Shown here: positions 20,415-32,300 of the stretch, piece by piece
Layout: every line of letters begins with the position of its first letter
Position numbering within the stretch: the stretch's first letter is position 1
Source: Panicum virgatum
Lineage: Eukaryota; Streptophyta; Magnoliopsida; Poales; Poaceae
DNA length: 64,000 nt
Assembly: GCF_016808335.1 (NCBI RefSeq)
Contig: NC_053149.1
Coordinates: 55,977,922 to 56,041,921, forward strand
Reading direction: 5' to 3'
Notes under the pieces: model-generated
What the model was told of the DNA's origin: nothing
The model's input: the letters and a program-made list of their open reading frames with translations, nothing else
The model's database searches: none
Made by a program: the position numbers and the translations under genes

Positions 20415-21614
20415 GCTACTAGTAGGGTATACCAGTACGTTGGTATGGTTGGTTCGGCGTCGCAATGCACTGCCTCGTGCAGTCCAATCGCCTATTCGCT
20501 TGTGTCGCTTCGATTGCTTGTGTCTTTGAACTGCATGTGTATGGTTCTGTGAAATGACATCTTCGGATAACACACACAAATAGGTACTATTCAAACGCCG
20601 TACTTCCTCCATTCCTGAATATCTTCCGAAAAAGCTTAACACACACAAATAGGCACTATTCAAACGCCGTACTTGCTCCGTTCCAAAATACGTGTAGTTT
20701 TGGCATTCGAATTTTGACTCACAAATACTACGTGTAGCTTCCCTGCACCAGTAGTGTAGTTTTAGCTTGTAATGAGATCAACCTAATTAAAACAAAGTAC
20801 CAAGAAAGCATTGTATATAAAAACATATAGAACCTATCAAATATTTAGTAGATATATTACTTTTCTAGTTCCAATGCATATATATTTCTTGAAAATTAAG
20901 AATACCGAATAAATAACACGGTTTTCAATCACAATTGTTAGAAGTAATTAGTAGAATAAATAGCACACCCCCATGCATTGGTTATCCTTTGGAGTAATAA
21001 TATCTCGGGTATAAATCTCTTACAAAAATGGTAGTGGTCACAAACTCATTCAGCAAAGAGGTAGCCTTTTCCAGTAGTTGTCTTGTAAGCAAGCGCCATA
21101 CGTTCAATCCATCAAGAAAGAAAGGTGTGAGTAAACGAGCCCAACTTTCCGATTCAGGCAGCGTTTAGTTTGTGAAAAAGTTTGGGTTCAGCTACTGTAG
21201 CATATCTCGTTGTTATTTGACAATTAATATTCAATCATGAATTAATTAGCATCATTATATTCATCTCATACAAACCAGTTAGACTATATAATTAGTTATT
21301 TTTTCAACTACATTTAATGCTCCATGCATGTGTCCAAAAATTCGATGTGACGGTGCTGGGCAAATTTTTTTTTGGAACTAAACATAGCCTCACACTCCTT
21401 CGTGGGCTGATCCGAGGGACAACTTTCGTGGGCTGATCCGAGGGACAACACTAGGTTCCTGTCATTGCGGGACCTATCCCCGAACAACGAAATCGATCCA
21501 TCTCTGGTAACAAAGCAGCAGTCAAGCCGGGTCATATCTTTGAACGGTAATGTGTCTGAAATTTTCTATACTATATTTATTTTGGTACGGAGGGAGTATA
21601 CTATTGCTCATATG
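20415..21614. other. Intergenic region with MITE fragments
   Basis: Mariner-like fragments lie at about 20605-20960 (CTCCGTTCCAAAATACG, and a CGGTTTTCAATCACAATT word shared with 15280). A GTTTAGTT-family MITE copy is at about 21157-21391. A short duplication of CTTTCGTGGGCTGATCCGAG spans 21404-21450. No gene is seen. Confidence 0.5.
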
Positions 21615-23665
21615 TATTTTTTTAGATAATGGAATTTTTCGGCCTCAACAGTTTAGCGTACACAGCCTTCAATTATTACAATTTTCCAGCTTCAATAGTT
21701 GTAATAGCAGGAGAGCCAAAAAACAAAATTAAGCCTGACATAGTCTATTATTATGCTTCCATCCATGACTCGCAAATATTCCTAAGGCTATTATCTCTAA
21801 AGAAGTGCTGATCTTCATGAACAGATCCTTTGTCGTCTCCTTATGCTGCAACATTGACCAAAATCGCAGCCAGTAGATCCCCCTGAAAATAACCTGCATA
21901 AATGATGAATGTTTAACGTTATCAAGATAATATCATTTCGACAACGCCATATTGCCCAACACAGAGCCGATGTCCCTGTTAGAATAGTAAAGGCCTCTTG
22001 TGCATTAAAATTTTGAAGCCAATTCCCAAGCATGTGGGTTACCGATCTAGGTGGGGTTAAATTAGTAGCAACTTGGATAGTCCTCCAGATTACCTTTGCA
22101 TGTTGGCAATCGAAAAGGAGGTGTTTGATTGTTTTATTACAATTGCAATAGCTACATTTTTTACTACCCTTCTAGTTTTTCCTTCGAAGATTATCCTTGG
22201 TCAAAAGAACCCCCTTTTGCAGATACCAAAGTAAGATCTTAATTTTTAGTGGAACTTTAAGTTTCCAAATAAATTTATGTCAGAAAGGGAAGTTATGGTT
22301 AGCTAGATGAAGGTACATCGAGCGAACCGTAAATTGTCCGCTCTTGGTTAAGTGCCAGCTAAAAGTATCCCTTCCTTGAGTCAAATTAAAATTGGAAACT
22401 TGTGCTACTAGTCTTCGCCATTCATCCAAATTTTCATCTACCAACGCTCTTCTAAAAGAGATGTTCAACGATGTTGAATTCATGACTTTTACCACCGTAT
22501 CATGCGGATGGTGAGCGATGTTGTATATAGTGGGGTAGATATCTTTGAATGGCCGGTTTGATGCCCATGTATCCTCCCAAAACCGCGTTTGTGTTCCATC
22601 CTTTATTTGAAAAGAACCATTAGCTAGGACCTCATTTTTTATTTTCATGAGCCCTCTCCAGAAATGAGAGTCGCCCTGTTTGATCTCAACCTGTAATAGA
22701 GATTTGGAGCTTAGGTATTTATTCCTAACCAATATTTGCCACATCCCTTCACCATTAAGCAAATTTATTATACATTTACTTAATAAGGCTTTGTTCTGAA
22801 GATCAATGTCTATAATGCCAAGACCTCCTTGATCCTTAGGACGGCAAATGATGTCCCATTTTGCTAGGCGGTATTTCTTTTTATCTTTGTAACCTTGCCA
22901 AAAGAATCTTGATCGATATTGATCAAGTTTCTTCAATACCTCCTTTGGTATCTCAAAAAAGGACATCATAAACATAGGTAAACTTCTAAGCACCGAGTTT
23001 ATAAGGATTAATCTACCTCCATACGACAAGTGCTTAGCCTTCCAACATGAGAGCTTCTTCTCGAAACGCTCTTTGATCCTCCTCCAATCAATATTTTGGA
23101 GTTTTCTATGATGCATTGGGATACCTAAATATCTGAAAGGGTATTCCCCTGTGTTGCACCCAAAGAGCTCGATATATTCATCCTCGAATTCTTTCGCTTT
23201 ACCATAGCAAAAGATTTCACTTTTGTGAAAGTTTATTTTCAAACCAGATAATTGCTCAAAAACAGTCAATAATAATTTCATGTTTTTGGCTTGGTCCAAG
23301 TCATGATCCATGAAGAGGATGGTGTCATCTGCATATTGCAATATGGACAATCCATCCTCTACCAGATGTGGGATGACCCCTCTTATCTGACCATCATCCT
23401 TTGCCCTTTTAATTAGAATGGCAAGCATATCCGCGATGATGTTGAATAAGATTGGTGACATTGGGTCACCTTGACGTAAACCCTTTTTGGTTTGGAAGTA
23501 GTGACCAATGTCGTCATTAACTTTGATCCCAACAATACCTCCGGAAACAAAACTTTCAATCCTCCTGCACCATTTTGGTGAGAAACCTTTCATTCTTAAG
23601 GTTTGTTGTAGAAAAGACCACTTGACTTTGTCATAAGCCTTTTCAAAATCTATAACCTCACCTGA
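21615..23665 (-). mobile_element. Decayed, 5'-truncated LINE with reverse transcriptase
   Basis: On the minus strand the frame opens within the reverse transcriptase domain at DFEKAYDKVKW and continues through GLRQGDPMSP and the catalytic QYADDT motif to the zinc-binding region (zf-RVT) typical of plant LINEs. A stop at about 22280 interrupts that region, and a second stop follows where WKGSKKC would be expected, so it is dead. The upstream endonuclease and gag-like parts are missing, as in most LINE copies truncated during target-primed reverse transcription. The 3' end is near a T run at 21618-21624. The first residues of the 475-codon frame come from flanking DNA. Confidence 0.85.
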
Positions 23666-24158
23666 GTGATTTGGAGGTTCTCCACACTCAAATTTTTCCA
23701 GCTCCAAATCCTCCCTTTCTTCGCCAACTCCAACGAGCAGCTCCGAGGTTAGCTAGGGTTCAGGTTACGCTGGGCGGGGCGGGGGGCTGCTCACCGGCGG
23801 CGACGACAGACCGGCCTGGCGTTGGTGGCGGGCGCGGGGGCGGTAAGGCCGGCAGCGGTGGTGCTGCCGGCCCGAGCGGTGGAGGAAGGCAGTCTGGCCG
23901 GTGCTGGGGTGGGGGCGACGACGATGAGAGGTGGGAGCGGGAGTGGCCCGCGGCGGCCAGCGCGGGCGAGCTAGGGCTGCACCGGAGAGGTGGCGCTGGG
24001 TGGCGGGCCGATGTTGGAAGAGCAGGAAGGCTGGAGGTAGAAGATGAAGGAGAGCTATTCAATTTTAATCCAAGGGTTCAAAAAATCGAGTGAGAAGAGG
24101 TGAGATTTTGAGGTATAGACACTCCCTTTCTGTTGGGCACCATGTCCCACTACAAACG
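23666..24158. other. GC-rich stretch with no recognisable gene
   Basis: Between the LINE and the nested elements lies sequence with G/C-biased simple composition at 23770-24010. Frames on both strands read as Gly/Ala/Pro/Ser-rich low complexity. A gene fragment is possible, but I cannot support one. Confidence 0.35.
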
Positions 24159-24219
24159 TTGTATTCGTTTGGCTGTGGTTGATAGCTGTGGCTGATTTAT
24201 TATGAGAGAACAATACTGC

Positions 24220-25531
24220 TGTCGGTGTCTAGACTGGGCAGCCTAGCACCAACTAGTAATGAAGCTGCGTGTTCCAAATCCCAGGTCATCGATGCAAGAG
24301 GCGACACAGACACGCACGGTGTATCCTGGTTCCGGCCGCGGGGCCGTATGTCCAGCAAGGGGTGTGCGAGCGCATTGTACTATCTTGCACCGGGGGGTGC
24401 TTGTAGTAGGGAGTACAAGCGAGGCGAGAGAGGGAGGGAAGCTCCCAGGTCTCTGCTAGGTGATTGAGGCGAGTGCCAATATCGTGCTCTAGGAGCGTGG
24501 GTGATGTGTGCGAGTGGGTTCAGATGAGTGCAAATGATGCGGATCGATTGAGGTGGAGTCTGCCTCCCCCTTTTATAGACACAAGGAGGGGCAGAGTACA
24601 TGTACAGAGGAGGGGGGAGAAGTCGTCATCTTTCCCCGAATCGGGGGTGAGCAGTGACTATCTACTGTGTGAAGTACACTGTTCGGCACCGGAGGTCGTG
24701 GCGCCGGGCGCGCAGGCGTCCTGGATGTCGTCCTTGGCCTGGCGGAGATCGCGCCGGTGTCCTTGTGGCTCCAGTGGGCGGCGTGGTGGTCGCTGTGGAG
24801 GGTGCCGTCCTCCAGGCGCTGCGTGGCGGCGTTCCGAGGGTTCGGCGAGCGGGGATCGCGCCATGGTCAAGGCGCAGGCCGGATTCGAGGGTTGCGCCCA
24901 TGCCGTTCGAGGGTCGCGTGGCGGGGGAAGTACAGAGGAAGTACGGGGAGTAGGTGGCACAGTGGTCGTAGCAGTGCAGCGCACGTCCTACACAGTGTAG
25001 CCGATTCTCACAGTGTTGCCACAGGGGCAGACGTGGCGGAGAAACGACCGTAGTTGGCGGACAAGACTCCGGTCATGGGCACTGTGCGGAGTGGCGGTTT
25101 GACGCCGTCCACCCGGGTGTCGCGCGCGGAGTGGTTGGCATTGAAGGCTCCCGTACGACGGACGGGTGAGCGGCGGGCCGCTTTGTCCTGTCTGTCCAGG
25201 GTGGCCTCGAGCGAGGCGGAGTCGATCCGCTTGCTCGAGGGTAGGGCTCGCTACCCTCGAGCGAGGCGGAAACGTGAGGCGCCCTCGAGGGTCTTGGCGG
25301 AGAAACCCTCGAGCGAGACGGAGAACCCTCGAGCGAGGCGGAGGCTGTTCCGTGGGCTCGAGGGGGTTTGGTCGGGCCGCGCCATGCTGTTGGGCCTTTG
25401 ATCAAACTTTTTTGAGTCCTTTCCTTTCCGTTGAATTGGAGGCCGTGGGCCCATTGTCTTGGCGCATGTTTTGTGTTTTTGATGGTGTCTTAGTCCCCTA
25501 ATGAGGGTACCCCTAATTATGGTACCCGATA
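24220..25531 (-). mobile_element. Solo LTR, minus orientation
   Basis: The 1312-bp sequence starts TGTCGGTGTC and ends GGTACCCGATA. It is flanked by the exact 5-bp duplication ACTGC (24215-24219 and 25532-25536). A TATA box lies on the minus strand (CTATAAAAGGGG, complement near 24567-24578), setting the orientation. No gag-pol or second LTR is present, so it is a product of LTR-LTR recombination. Positions 25205-25370 contain repeated CCTCGAGCGAGGCGGA-like units within U3. Confidence 0.85.
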
Positions 25532-25579
25532 ACTGCTGACTGGCTGATAGCTGGTGGCTAGTGCTGATTTAGTATGAGA

Positions 25580-25854
25580 TAGACTTGATCACGGGCCACC
25601 CGACCCAACCCGCCCGAAAAAAACCCGACCCGATCAAGTGACGGGTCGGGTACGGGCCGAAATTTTTGACCTGAAACTCAAAAAAACCTGATCCAACCCG
25701 AAAATTGCACACAAATTTGCGGGCCAACCTGACCCAACCCGAACCCGACCCGACCCGACCATGTCATGGGCCGGGTATGGGCCAACATTTTTTGACCCGA
25801 AACCCGAAGTGACCCGACCCGAACCCGATCCGACCTGACAGATGATCAGGTCTA
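25580..25854. mobile_element. hAT MITE with CCCGACCCGA subterminal repeats
   Basis: The 275-bp element has termini TAGACTTGATCA and, inverted, TAGACCTGATCA, with the perfect 8-bp target duplication GTATGAGA at 25572-25579 and 25855-25862. The interior is packed with CCCGACCC and CCCGAACCC units in one orientation and CGGGTCGGG-type units in the other. Confidence 0.9.
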
Positions 25855-26124
25855 GTATGAGAGAACAAAACTGCTGGCTGGTTGGCTAACAAGTCAAGCG
25901 AACACAGCGAAAGGAAAAAAAATAAATGACTCCAATAGTTCTGCTGTGGTTCTTGAGTTTGCTCTTCATGGTTATTTTAGTAGCATTTTAATATCATCAA
26001 CAATACCAAGTGAATACATTGTATTTCATGGTAAATTTAGTATAAGCTGATTTAATGTTAAGGATGTTGATCTATCTTCTATTAATCTCCCATATTTTCA
26101 AAAGGTAGGGGCATGATCTACTCC

Positions 26125-26172
26125 AGCAGTGGCGCCGCAGGCTTTGCCAGCAGTGGCGCCGCAGGCTTGCAC
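26125..26172 (+). repeat. Two-copy tandem repeat upstream of exonuclease copy 3
   Basis: The word CAGTGGCGCCGCAGGCTT occurs twice, 23 bases apart, near 26126-26168. It is a short local duplication about 440 bases before the exonuclease ATG. Confidence 0.7.
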
Positions 26173-26605
26173 AGCAAGATTCTTTCTCTTGACATGTCTG
26201 TCTCTCCGCTGCTGCTGGCTGCAGACCTCGACACCTGACGGTAGTCAGAACTGACGAGTCTTGCGAGCCAAGAAGGCTCACCGAGGCCGCGTGAGGAACA
26301 GGATGAGGATGGAGCCTGGAAAAAAAATTGAGTGGGTCCCGACGGAACCGCACCACGGCCGCCTTGTCAGCCCGGCGTCGTATATGCTCGAACCAAATAT
26401 CTCCACTTGGCCCCGTTCCAGGAGCACGGTGATCCATTCACGAACACTCGCTTACGAGCGGGCCCGGTCAGGGAAACCGCAACACCCTTCAATTTTGTTC
26501 CCGGCCCGGCGGCGGCCTATATAACCGCTCCCCCATCGTGCCCATTTCCTCCCCATTTTCAGTAACGCCCTGGAACACAACACCCAGAGCGCGCGAGAGA
26601 GGATC

Positions 26606-27223
26606 ATGGCGACCGAGATCCAGGGCTACTACGAGGACGGAACCGCGGTGGTGTCGTTCGACGAGGACTACATCGACACGACGCTTACGGACTCCGGCGA
26701 CGTGGTGGACTGGTGGGTGGCCGAGACCTACCGCATGCACCGCCGCGGCCACGTCGCCGGCCTCGACGTGGAGTGGCGCCCCGCCACCGGCCGCGCGCCG
26801 CCCGGCCCCGTCGCCGTGCTGCAGGTCTGCGTCGACCACCGCTGCCTCGTCTTCCAGATCCTCCGCGCCGACTACGTCCCGGCCAAGCTGTCCGCCTTCC
26901 TCGCCGACCGCCGGTTCACCTTCGTCGGCGTCGGGATCCGCGACGATGCCGCCAAGCTGCGGGCCGGGTACGGGCTGCGGGTCGCGAGCGCCGTGGACCT
27001 GCGCCGCCTCGCCGCCGACGCGCTCGGGAGGCCCGACCTGCTCCGCGCGGGGCTGCAGGCGCTGGTGCTGGAGGTGATGGGCGTGCAGATGGACAAGCCG
27101 CACCACGTGCGCGTGAGCGCCTGGGACGCGCCCGCGCTCTCGGACGACCAGCTCAAGTACGCCTGCGCCGACGCGTTCGCCTCGTACGAGGTCGGCCGGA
27201 GGCTCTACGACGGCGACTACTAG
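26606..27223 (+). CDS. Werner-like 3'-5' exonuclease domain protein, copy 3
   Basis: A 205-residue intronless DEDDy exonuclease with all motifs: GLDVEW (Exo I), GVGIRDD (Exo II) and YACAD (Exo III). It starts MATEIQGY like copy 1 and ends EVGRRLYDGDY like copy 2. A TATA box CTATATAAC at about 26517-26525 lies roughly 80 bases before the ATG, the best core promoter of the three copies. The upstream region shares a CAGCAAGATTCTTT word with the region upstream of copy 1. Nothing suggests loss of function. The substrate is not known; nucleic-acid end processing is inferred from the family. Confidence 0.87.
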   Translation: MATEIQGYYEDGTAVVSFDEDYIDTTLTDSGDVVDWWVAETYRMHRRGHVAGLDVEWRPATGRAPPGPVAVLQVCVDHRCLVFQILRADYVPAKLSAFLADRRFTFVGVGIRDDAAKLRAGYGLRVASAVDLRRLAADALGRPDLLRAGLQALVLEVMGVQMDKPHHVRVSAWDAPALSDDQLKYACADAFASYEVGRRLYDGDY

Positions 27224-28497
27224 GGACGACTTCAATTCAGGGGTGCGGTGCTGTGTCAGTATCAGTGCGTCCGGTTTCCTGGAGCTTCGTTCGTGCTGCC
27301 TCCTCTGTTCCGCTTCCGCGTCGTTAGGGTCGGTCGTGTCCTAAACTCCTAATCTGCAAGTCGTGGCATGTAATTTGTCCTGCTTTTGGTACCCTTGAAC
27401 CGCTCGCTCGTGTTGGCAGTACTAGTCGTTTTGGGTGTCTGGATTGTGTGGATCACGCGATCCGCGTTGATCATGTTGATCCTCGTAGGGTGAATGAGTG
27501 CATGTGGGAGCAAGCAGTTTGGTCTCTTCGCAACAAAAAAAAAAAGTTTGGTGTGACCTCGATCTCGTCTTCCCTCCAAAGTGGAGAGCACGGTGGCGCG
27601 CCGTCTCTTGTGACCTTCGCGTCGCGGCTTATATACCGAGCTCGTGGCTCTCGGCGGGACCAGACCGTGGACGCCGTCGGCGAGATCTATCGGTTCCATT
27701 TCCGTCACCAGGTTAGAAGGCCAGGCGGGTTACCGGGCCACCGCAAGTCGCAACCATGGTCAGTGTTCCTCGTTTCGCATGGTGGCTTACTGGCATCTGC
27801 CGTCAGTGAAGCTGCTTTAAGCATCCGCGCAACGAGGATTTCAGGATCTTCAGCCTTTGGTACTCTAAACGTGCCGGCTAATCCACATTTGACCACTGTG
27901 AGTAGTATAATCGACGATAAAGAGGGTATGCCGTGTGCGGCGGAAGTGGAAGCAGCAATGCCTGTGTTTAGATTGGGGAAAAGGTGGGAGAAAAAATCAC
28001 CTCGGTCACTGTAGCACATTGTAGTATTTTTCGTTTGTTTGTGGTAAATATTATTCTACCATAATCTAATTAGGCTCAAAAAATTCGTCCCGCAACATAC
28101 ATCAAAACTATGCAATTAGTTTTTTTATTTAACTACATTTAGTATTTTATGAGTCATTTGTTATATTTAATATTTCGATGTGATAAGGAATGTGATGGAA
28201 AGTTTGGAAATTTTGTAGGGTCGAAACACACCCAATGGCAGCCGCGCGACGACGGGACGGCGCGGTGACTCTCTGCCTAGTGCTTATCGCACAAGCAGGG
28301 ACAAGTCGAGAAGGCACGTCGCCTCGTTGCCACAGTCCACTGACGCATGCCAGTAACCCATCGGTCTGTGACTCCCTGACCGTACTTGACAAGTTGACCT
28401 GCCTGTAGCCTGTCCGCCGTAGTGCTGATGTGTACAACTCAAGGCGTCTTGGTACATTTGTACAATAGTACCACACCAACATGTGACTCTTTATTTC
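27224..28497. other. Intergenic region, MITE copy near 27961-28233
   Basis: Open frames at 27448-28019 on both strands show no family features. A GTTTAG-family MITE remnant (TGTGTTTAGATTGGG at left, GGGTCGAAACACACCC at right) covers about 27961-28233. The rest holds nothing I can name. Confidence 0.45.
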
Positions 28498-28627
28498 GCC
28501 CTGTTCGGTTTGCTGATGCTGGTACCAGCTGCGGCTGGGACCGTTGTCTCTCTGAGTCACTGTAGCTACAGTGAAAACAGTACAAATCAGCCACTTCAGC
28601 CAGTGCTTCATGTCCAGCCGAACAGGC
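28498..28627. mobile_element. Short MITE with CCTGTTCGG termini
   Basis: The ends GCCCTGTTCGGTTTGCTG and, inverted, GCCTGTTCGGCTGGAC bound a 130-bp element containing CACTGTAGCTACAGTG. The target duplication is not clear. Confidence 0.55.
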
Positions 28628-28646
28628 TGTTATACGAAGTAAAAAA

Positions 28647-28824
28647 CTAATTGTACATTTTGCTTGTAAATTAGAAAACGAATCTAATAAATCTAATTAG
28701 ACTATGATTAGACACTAAATTGCTATGACAAATATCTAATTGTACATTTTGCTTGTAAATTAAAAAACGAATCTAATAAATCTAATTAGACTATGATTAG
28801 ACACTAAATTGCTATGACAAATAT
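28647..28824 (+). repeat. 89-bp unit present twice in tandem
   Basis: The unit beginning CTAATTGTACATTTTGCTTG at 28647 recurs at 28736 with only one or two changes (TTAGAAAAC versus TTAAAAAAC). It is AT-rich, and MITE-like sequence (GAATTAATTAGTC, TTCGTCTCG) follows, so it seems to be an internal duplication of a MITE. Confidence 0.9.
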
Positions 28825-29368
28825 TTGCTAATGATGAATTAATTAGTCTTAATAAATTCGTCTCGTAGTTTATAGACGAGTTCTACAATTAATTATGTGA
28901 CTAGTCTATATTTAATACTTTAAATGTGAAAAAATTTCCTTTCAAAAAAGTTTATCACCATGGCGTATCTACGCTGCATTTTTTTAGGGGCACCTACGTT
29001 GCATTTTGATGGTAGATTCTTTGTTCAATACTCAAAAACGCCAGTGGTCACAGATATTGAAATGAGATCATCAAAACCAGCCAATGCACCAAAATTCAAA
29101 AACGCCAGTAACAGAAATTGAGATGAGGCAATCAAAAGTCAAAACCAGGCAATACACCAATACTAAAAAAAACGCTAGTAACAGAAATTGAGATGACATC
29201 AAAACCAGACAATGTGCCTGACCAAGCCTACAATTATAGCCTCATAGAACATGACCAAGGTATGCATACCGGAAATATAATGTCACAATACTTGGGGCCA
29301 ATAGTATCCGTGCAAACAATACCGTCAGATATTTGCCCTAGCCAACTTTGCTCTAAAATTTCACACCA

Positions 29369-32300
29369 TCACTCTTGTGAAAAGAACTCATAGGCCGTAT
29401 GGTATTTGTCCAATACAACATTGTAGAGTGGATGGATGGGCTCCAGCAAATTGGAGTATGGGCCCAGCACATGCTGCGGTAAGGGGCATGAATCAGAATC
29501 AGTCATGGCACTGTACTGGCTAACTGAGAGGCCACTGAGGCAGTAGCACGAGTGGTAGTGATCTCTGTTCTTTCCAGGCTTATCCCTCAATCCTCCCTCT
29601 AGAACCTGATTTACACAAGTGGTTGCAATAAGAAGTTACTCGAGCATGGCATTACAAATTTCATGTTCTGGTGAGAACTCTGCATAGCAGAAAAAAGGCA
29701 TTATATTAGTTTATCTCACCTGAGCACAAAGCAGGATGTATTGTTGCAGGGCAATGTTGTGGAACAGTGGGCCAATTTGGTTGCTCCGTTGTATAAAATC
29801 AAATCCAAACTTTGCATAATCGACAGCTTCGGAGAAGAAAAGGCAAAATACATGAGAACGGTGACATTAAATGGAGCATATAAAGTTGTACATTGAAATG
29901 TACAAAATTGTATAAACAGTATGAGACATTGACATTAATCTGTAGAAAGTAGATAAAGGTTCTAAAAATGGATTACTGGTACCATTTGATCACCAACCTA
30001 ATAGCAATCATACAACCTAAATTGCCTGATTAAGTTGTAAATGCATTGCTGCATGGTATGCCTTCCCTCTCTTGTTGGCAAGGAACAATAAACTAGTTTT
30101 GAACTTACCATAAACAAAAAATAAACTAGTATTTTTCATTTCATGAAAAAAATATGGACAGTCATGAGTCTCACCAGAGGAAGATTTTTCTGAAGTGCAC
30201 CCAGATGAACTAGTGCCACATGCATCCTCTCCTGATGGCTTTTTGCAGGAGTATGATAATTTCAATTGCTCGTCAATAATCATAACCAGCTTTTGTGTTA
30301 AAGCAATGGCAGCACCCTGGTGACACAGTACATTTCTGTCATATGGAACACGACATGTGGAAAAGATAAACGACTATCCATAGAAAGCCATTACCTGCCA
30401 AAAGGAGTAGCAACCGTCAACCAATTTATTAGTTCGTCCTTGAAATCCACATTCCACTCCTTGACGAAATGCCACCCAGTCCTAAGTGGTGAAGTTGTCA
30501 GCAACAATGCCAACTGGTATTGTAATAGAAAAAAATGTTTTATCACCCAAACACACACATATCAACTACAATTTGTGCACTTAGTAACCAAAGGACCTAA
30601 ATGAACGACTTCATGGTCTATACACAATAAAGTCAGTCACATAACTACACACATCATAGTAGAAGTAAAACTAAATAAAGACGGAGGAAGAGGTTGTCTT
30701 ACGATCAAGCAAGGCAAGTCAAGTTTCTCTGCCTCATTAAGCAGGATCAAAGCAGCCAATCCACAGAACGTGTACCTTTATAGAAAGCTTTCACTTAATG
30801 TTCTAAACAGATAAGTTCAGCAAATTAACAGAAATAATCAGAAACGTACCCACCATGAGCTTCAGCATGAGGCTCCCCAGCAATACCACCTTCATAAGTT
30901 TGACATCTGGAATCATATGGTACATGGGTTGAGCAATCATTCAATAAAAGGAACTGCAACTAAGTAACAACAAATTTTGCAATTGAAAAATTGACAGTTG
31001 TATTAAACAAACAGAACCTTGCTATGTAATCACCAACACCTTTTGCCAGTTCTACATCGAGAATGTTTACAAGGCTGGCCACCTAGTGTCAACATGAGGA
31101 TATATCAGATAATTGCAAAGAAATTGAGAAGGAGTACAGAAAACTCACCGATATAGCAGTATAGGAAGCCCGAACATCAATTTCACCACCATCATGCATT
31201 CTATGGTGAAGAAAAAAAATGAGTGGCCGGCATCAGCTCAGAAGGTGCTATATATGGGAAACAAGTTATTTTCATCCATTTTTAGGCTGATAGAATGTGT
31301 ACCTGAAAGCACCCGATTCATCTTTCATCCGAAGCATAAACTTGTACAGGTAATCCCTAAACAACAAGGTAGATATCACTAACCAAATTACTCGTATAGT
31401 TATATGTAAAGCAGGTCTTGTTGAAGAGCAACCATAAGAGCTACCTATTTATTGATGACAGTGCCCTTTCGCTCCCTATAGTCACAAGTGTATTTACAGC
31501 AGCATAAGTCGTAGCTAGATGAGGCAACTGTAAAAGAGGTGGCCAAGAATGCATAAAGAAAACATTCATAATTAATCCTTTTCAATAAGTCAACAGAAAT
31601 GAGCTCAAATTTAATAAATCCAGTAGTAAAAAGGTATAATAAATAAAAATAAAAGAATGCCATTCTAGTTTTGTCCAAAGTGAAACTATTTTAAGTTTGA
31701 CCAAGTTTACAAAAAAAAAGGTGCCAATATTTTTTTTACATACCAAACAAGTATGATTAGATTTATCATAAAAAATATTTTCATATTATACCCGTTCGGT
31801 GTCATAGATGTTGATATTCTTCTCTATAAACTTGGTCAAACTTAAGATAATTTGACTTATGACAAAACTAGTATGACATTCTTTTTGGGACAAGAGGAGC
31901 AATTTCTATTGAAAAGATATCCTCAGAGTATACATAACCAAAGCATGGATGGATATTTCAAAACTTGACCTGCGAGGGGTATGACAGCCCATAGGTATTG
32001 ATTAAGGAGAAGACCTCACGCAGGCCAAGAAAATCCCCAAACCCCTGCCCCACCCTTACACAGGGGTGTGTTGCCCGTACCGTAACCCGTGTGAGTGCGG
32101 GTCGGGGCCTATTTTCCATGTGCTTTGGTTGTGGAGGTAGACAAGGGGATTTTTTTTAAATCCCAGCCTGAAATTCGCTCACATCGGGAGTCGAACCCAA
32201 GACCTGAGGAGTGCTATTGAGGCCACCTAACCAATCCGGCTAGGCACCCGTTCGCATAGATGGATATTTCATACAAAAAAGATTTCCATTATTCTGATAT

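Larger units (their letters stand above)
24159..25912. mobile_element. MITE interrupted by a solo LTR and by a hAT MITE (three-layer nest)
   Basis: The outer element has a left end with TTCGTTTGGCTGTGG and a right end with AGTCAAGCGAACACAGCG. These are inverted relatives of each other and of the intact copy at 32926-33079. Its internal words (TTATGAGAGAACAATACTGC, GCTGATTTAGTATGAGA) are split by two later insertions, at 24220-25531 and 25580-25854, each with exact target duplications. Without the inserts it is a short element of about 150 bp, like the copy in the FTB intron. Confidence 0.75.

Noticed and set aside
19283..20422. 379-codon plus-strand and 381-codon minus-strand frames over exonuclease copy 2
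   Set aside because: They are shadows of the GC-rich 208-codon exonuclease gene, which alone carries conserved motifs.
32170..32253. tRNA gene on the minus strand
   Set aside because: A and B boxes are present, but the cloverleaf is degenerate and a SINE body and target duplication flank it.
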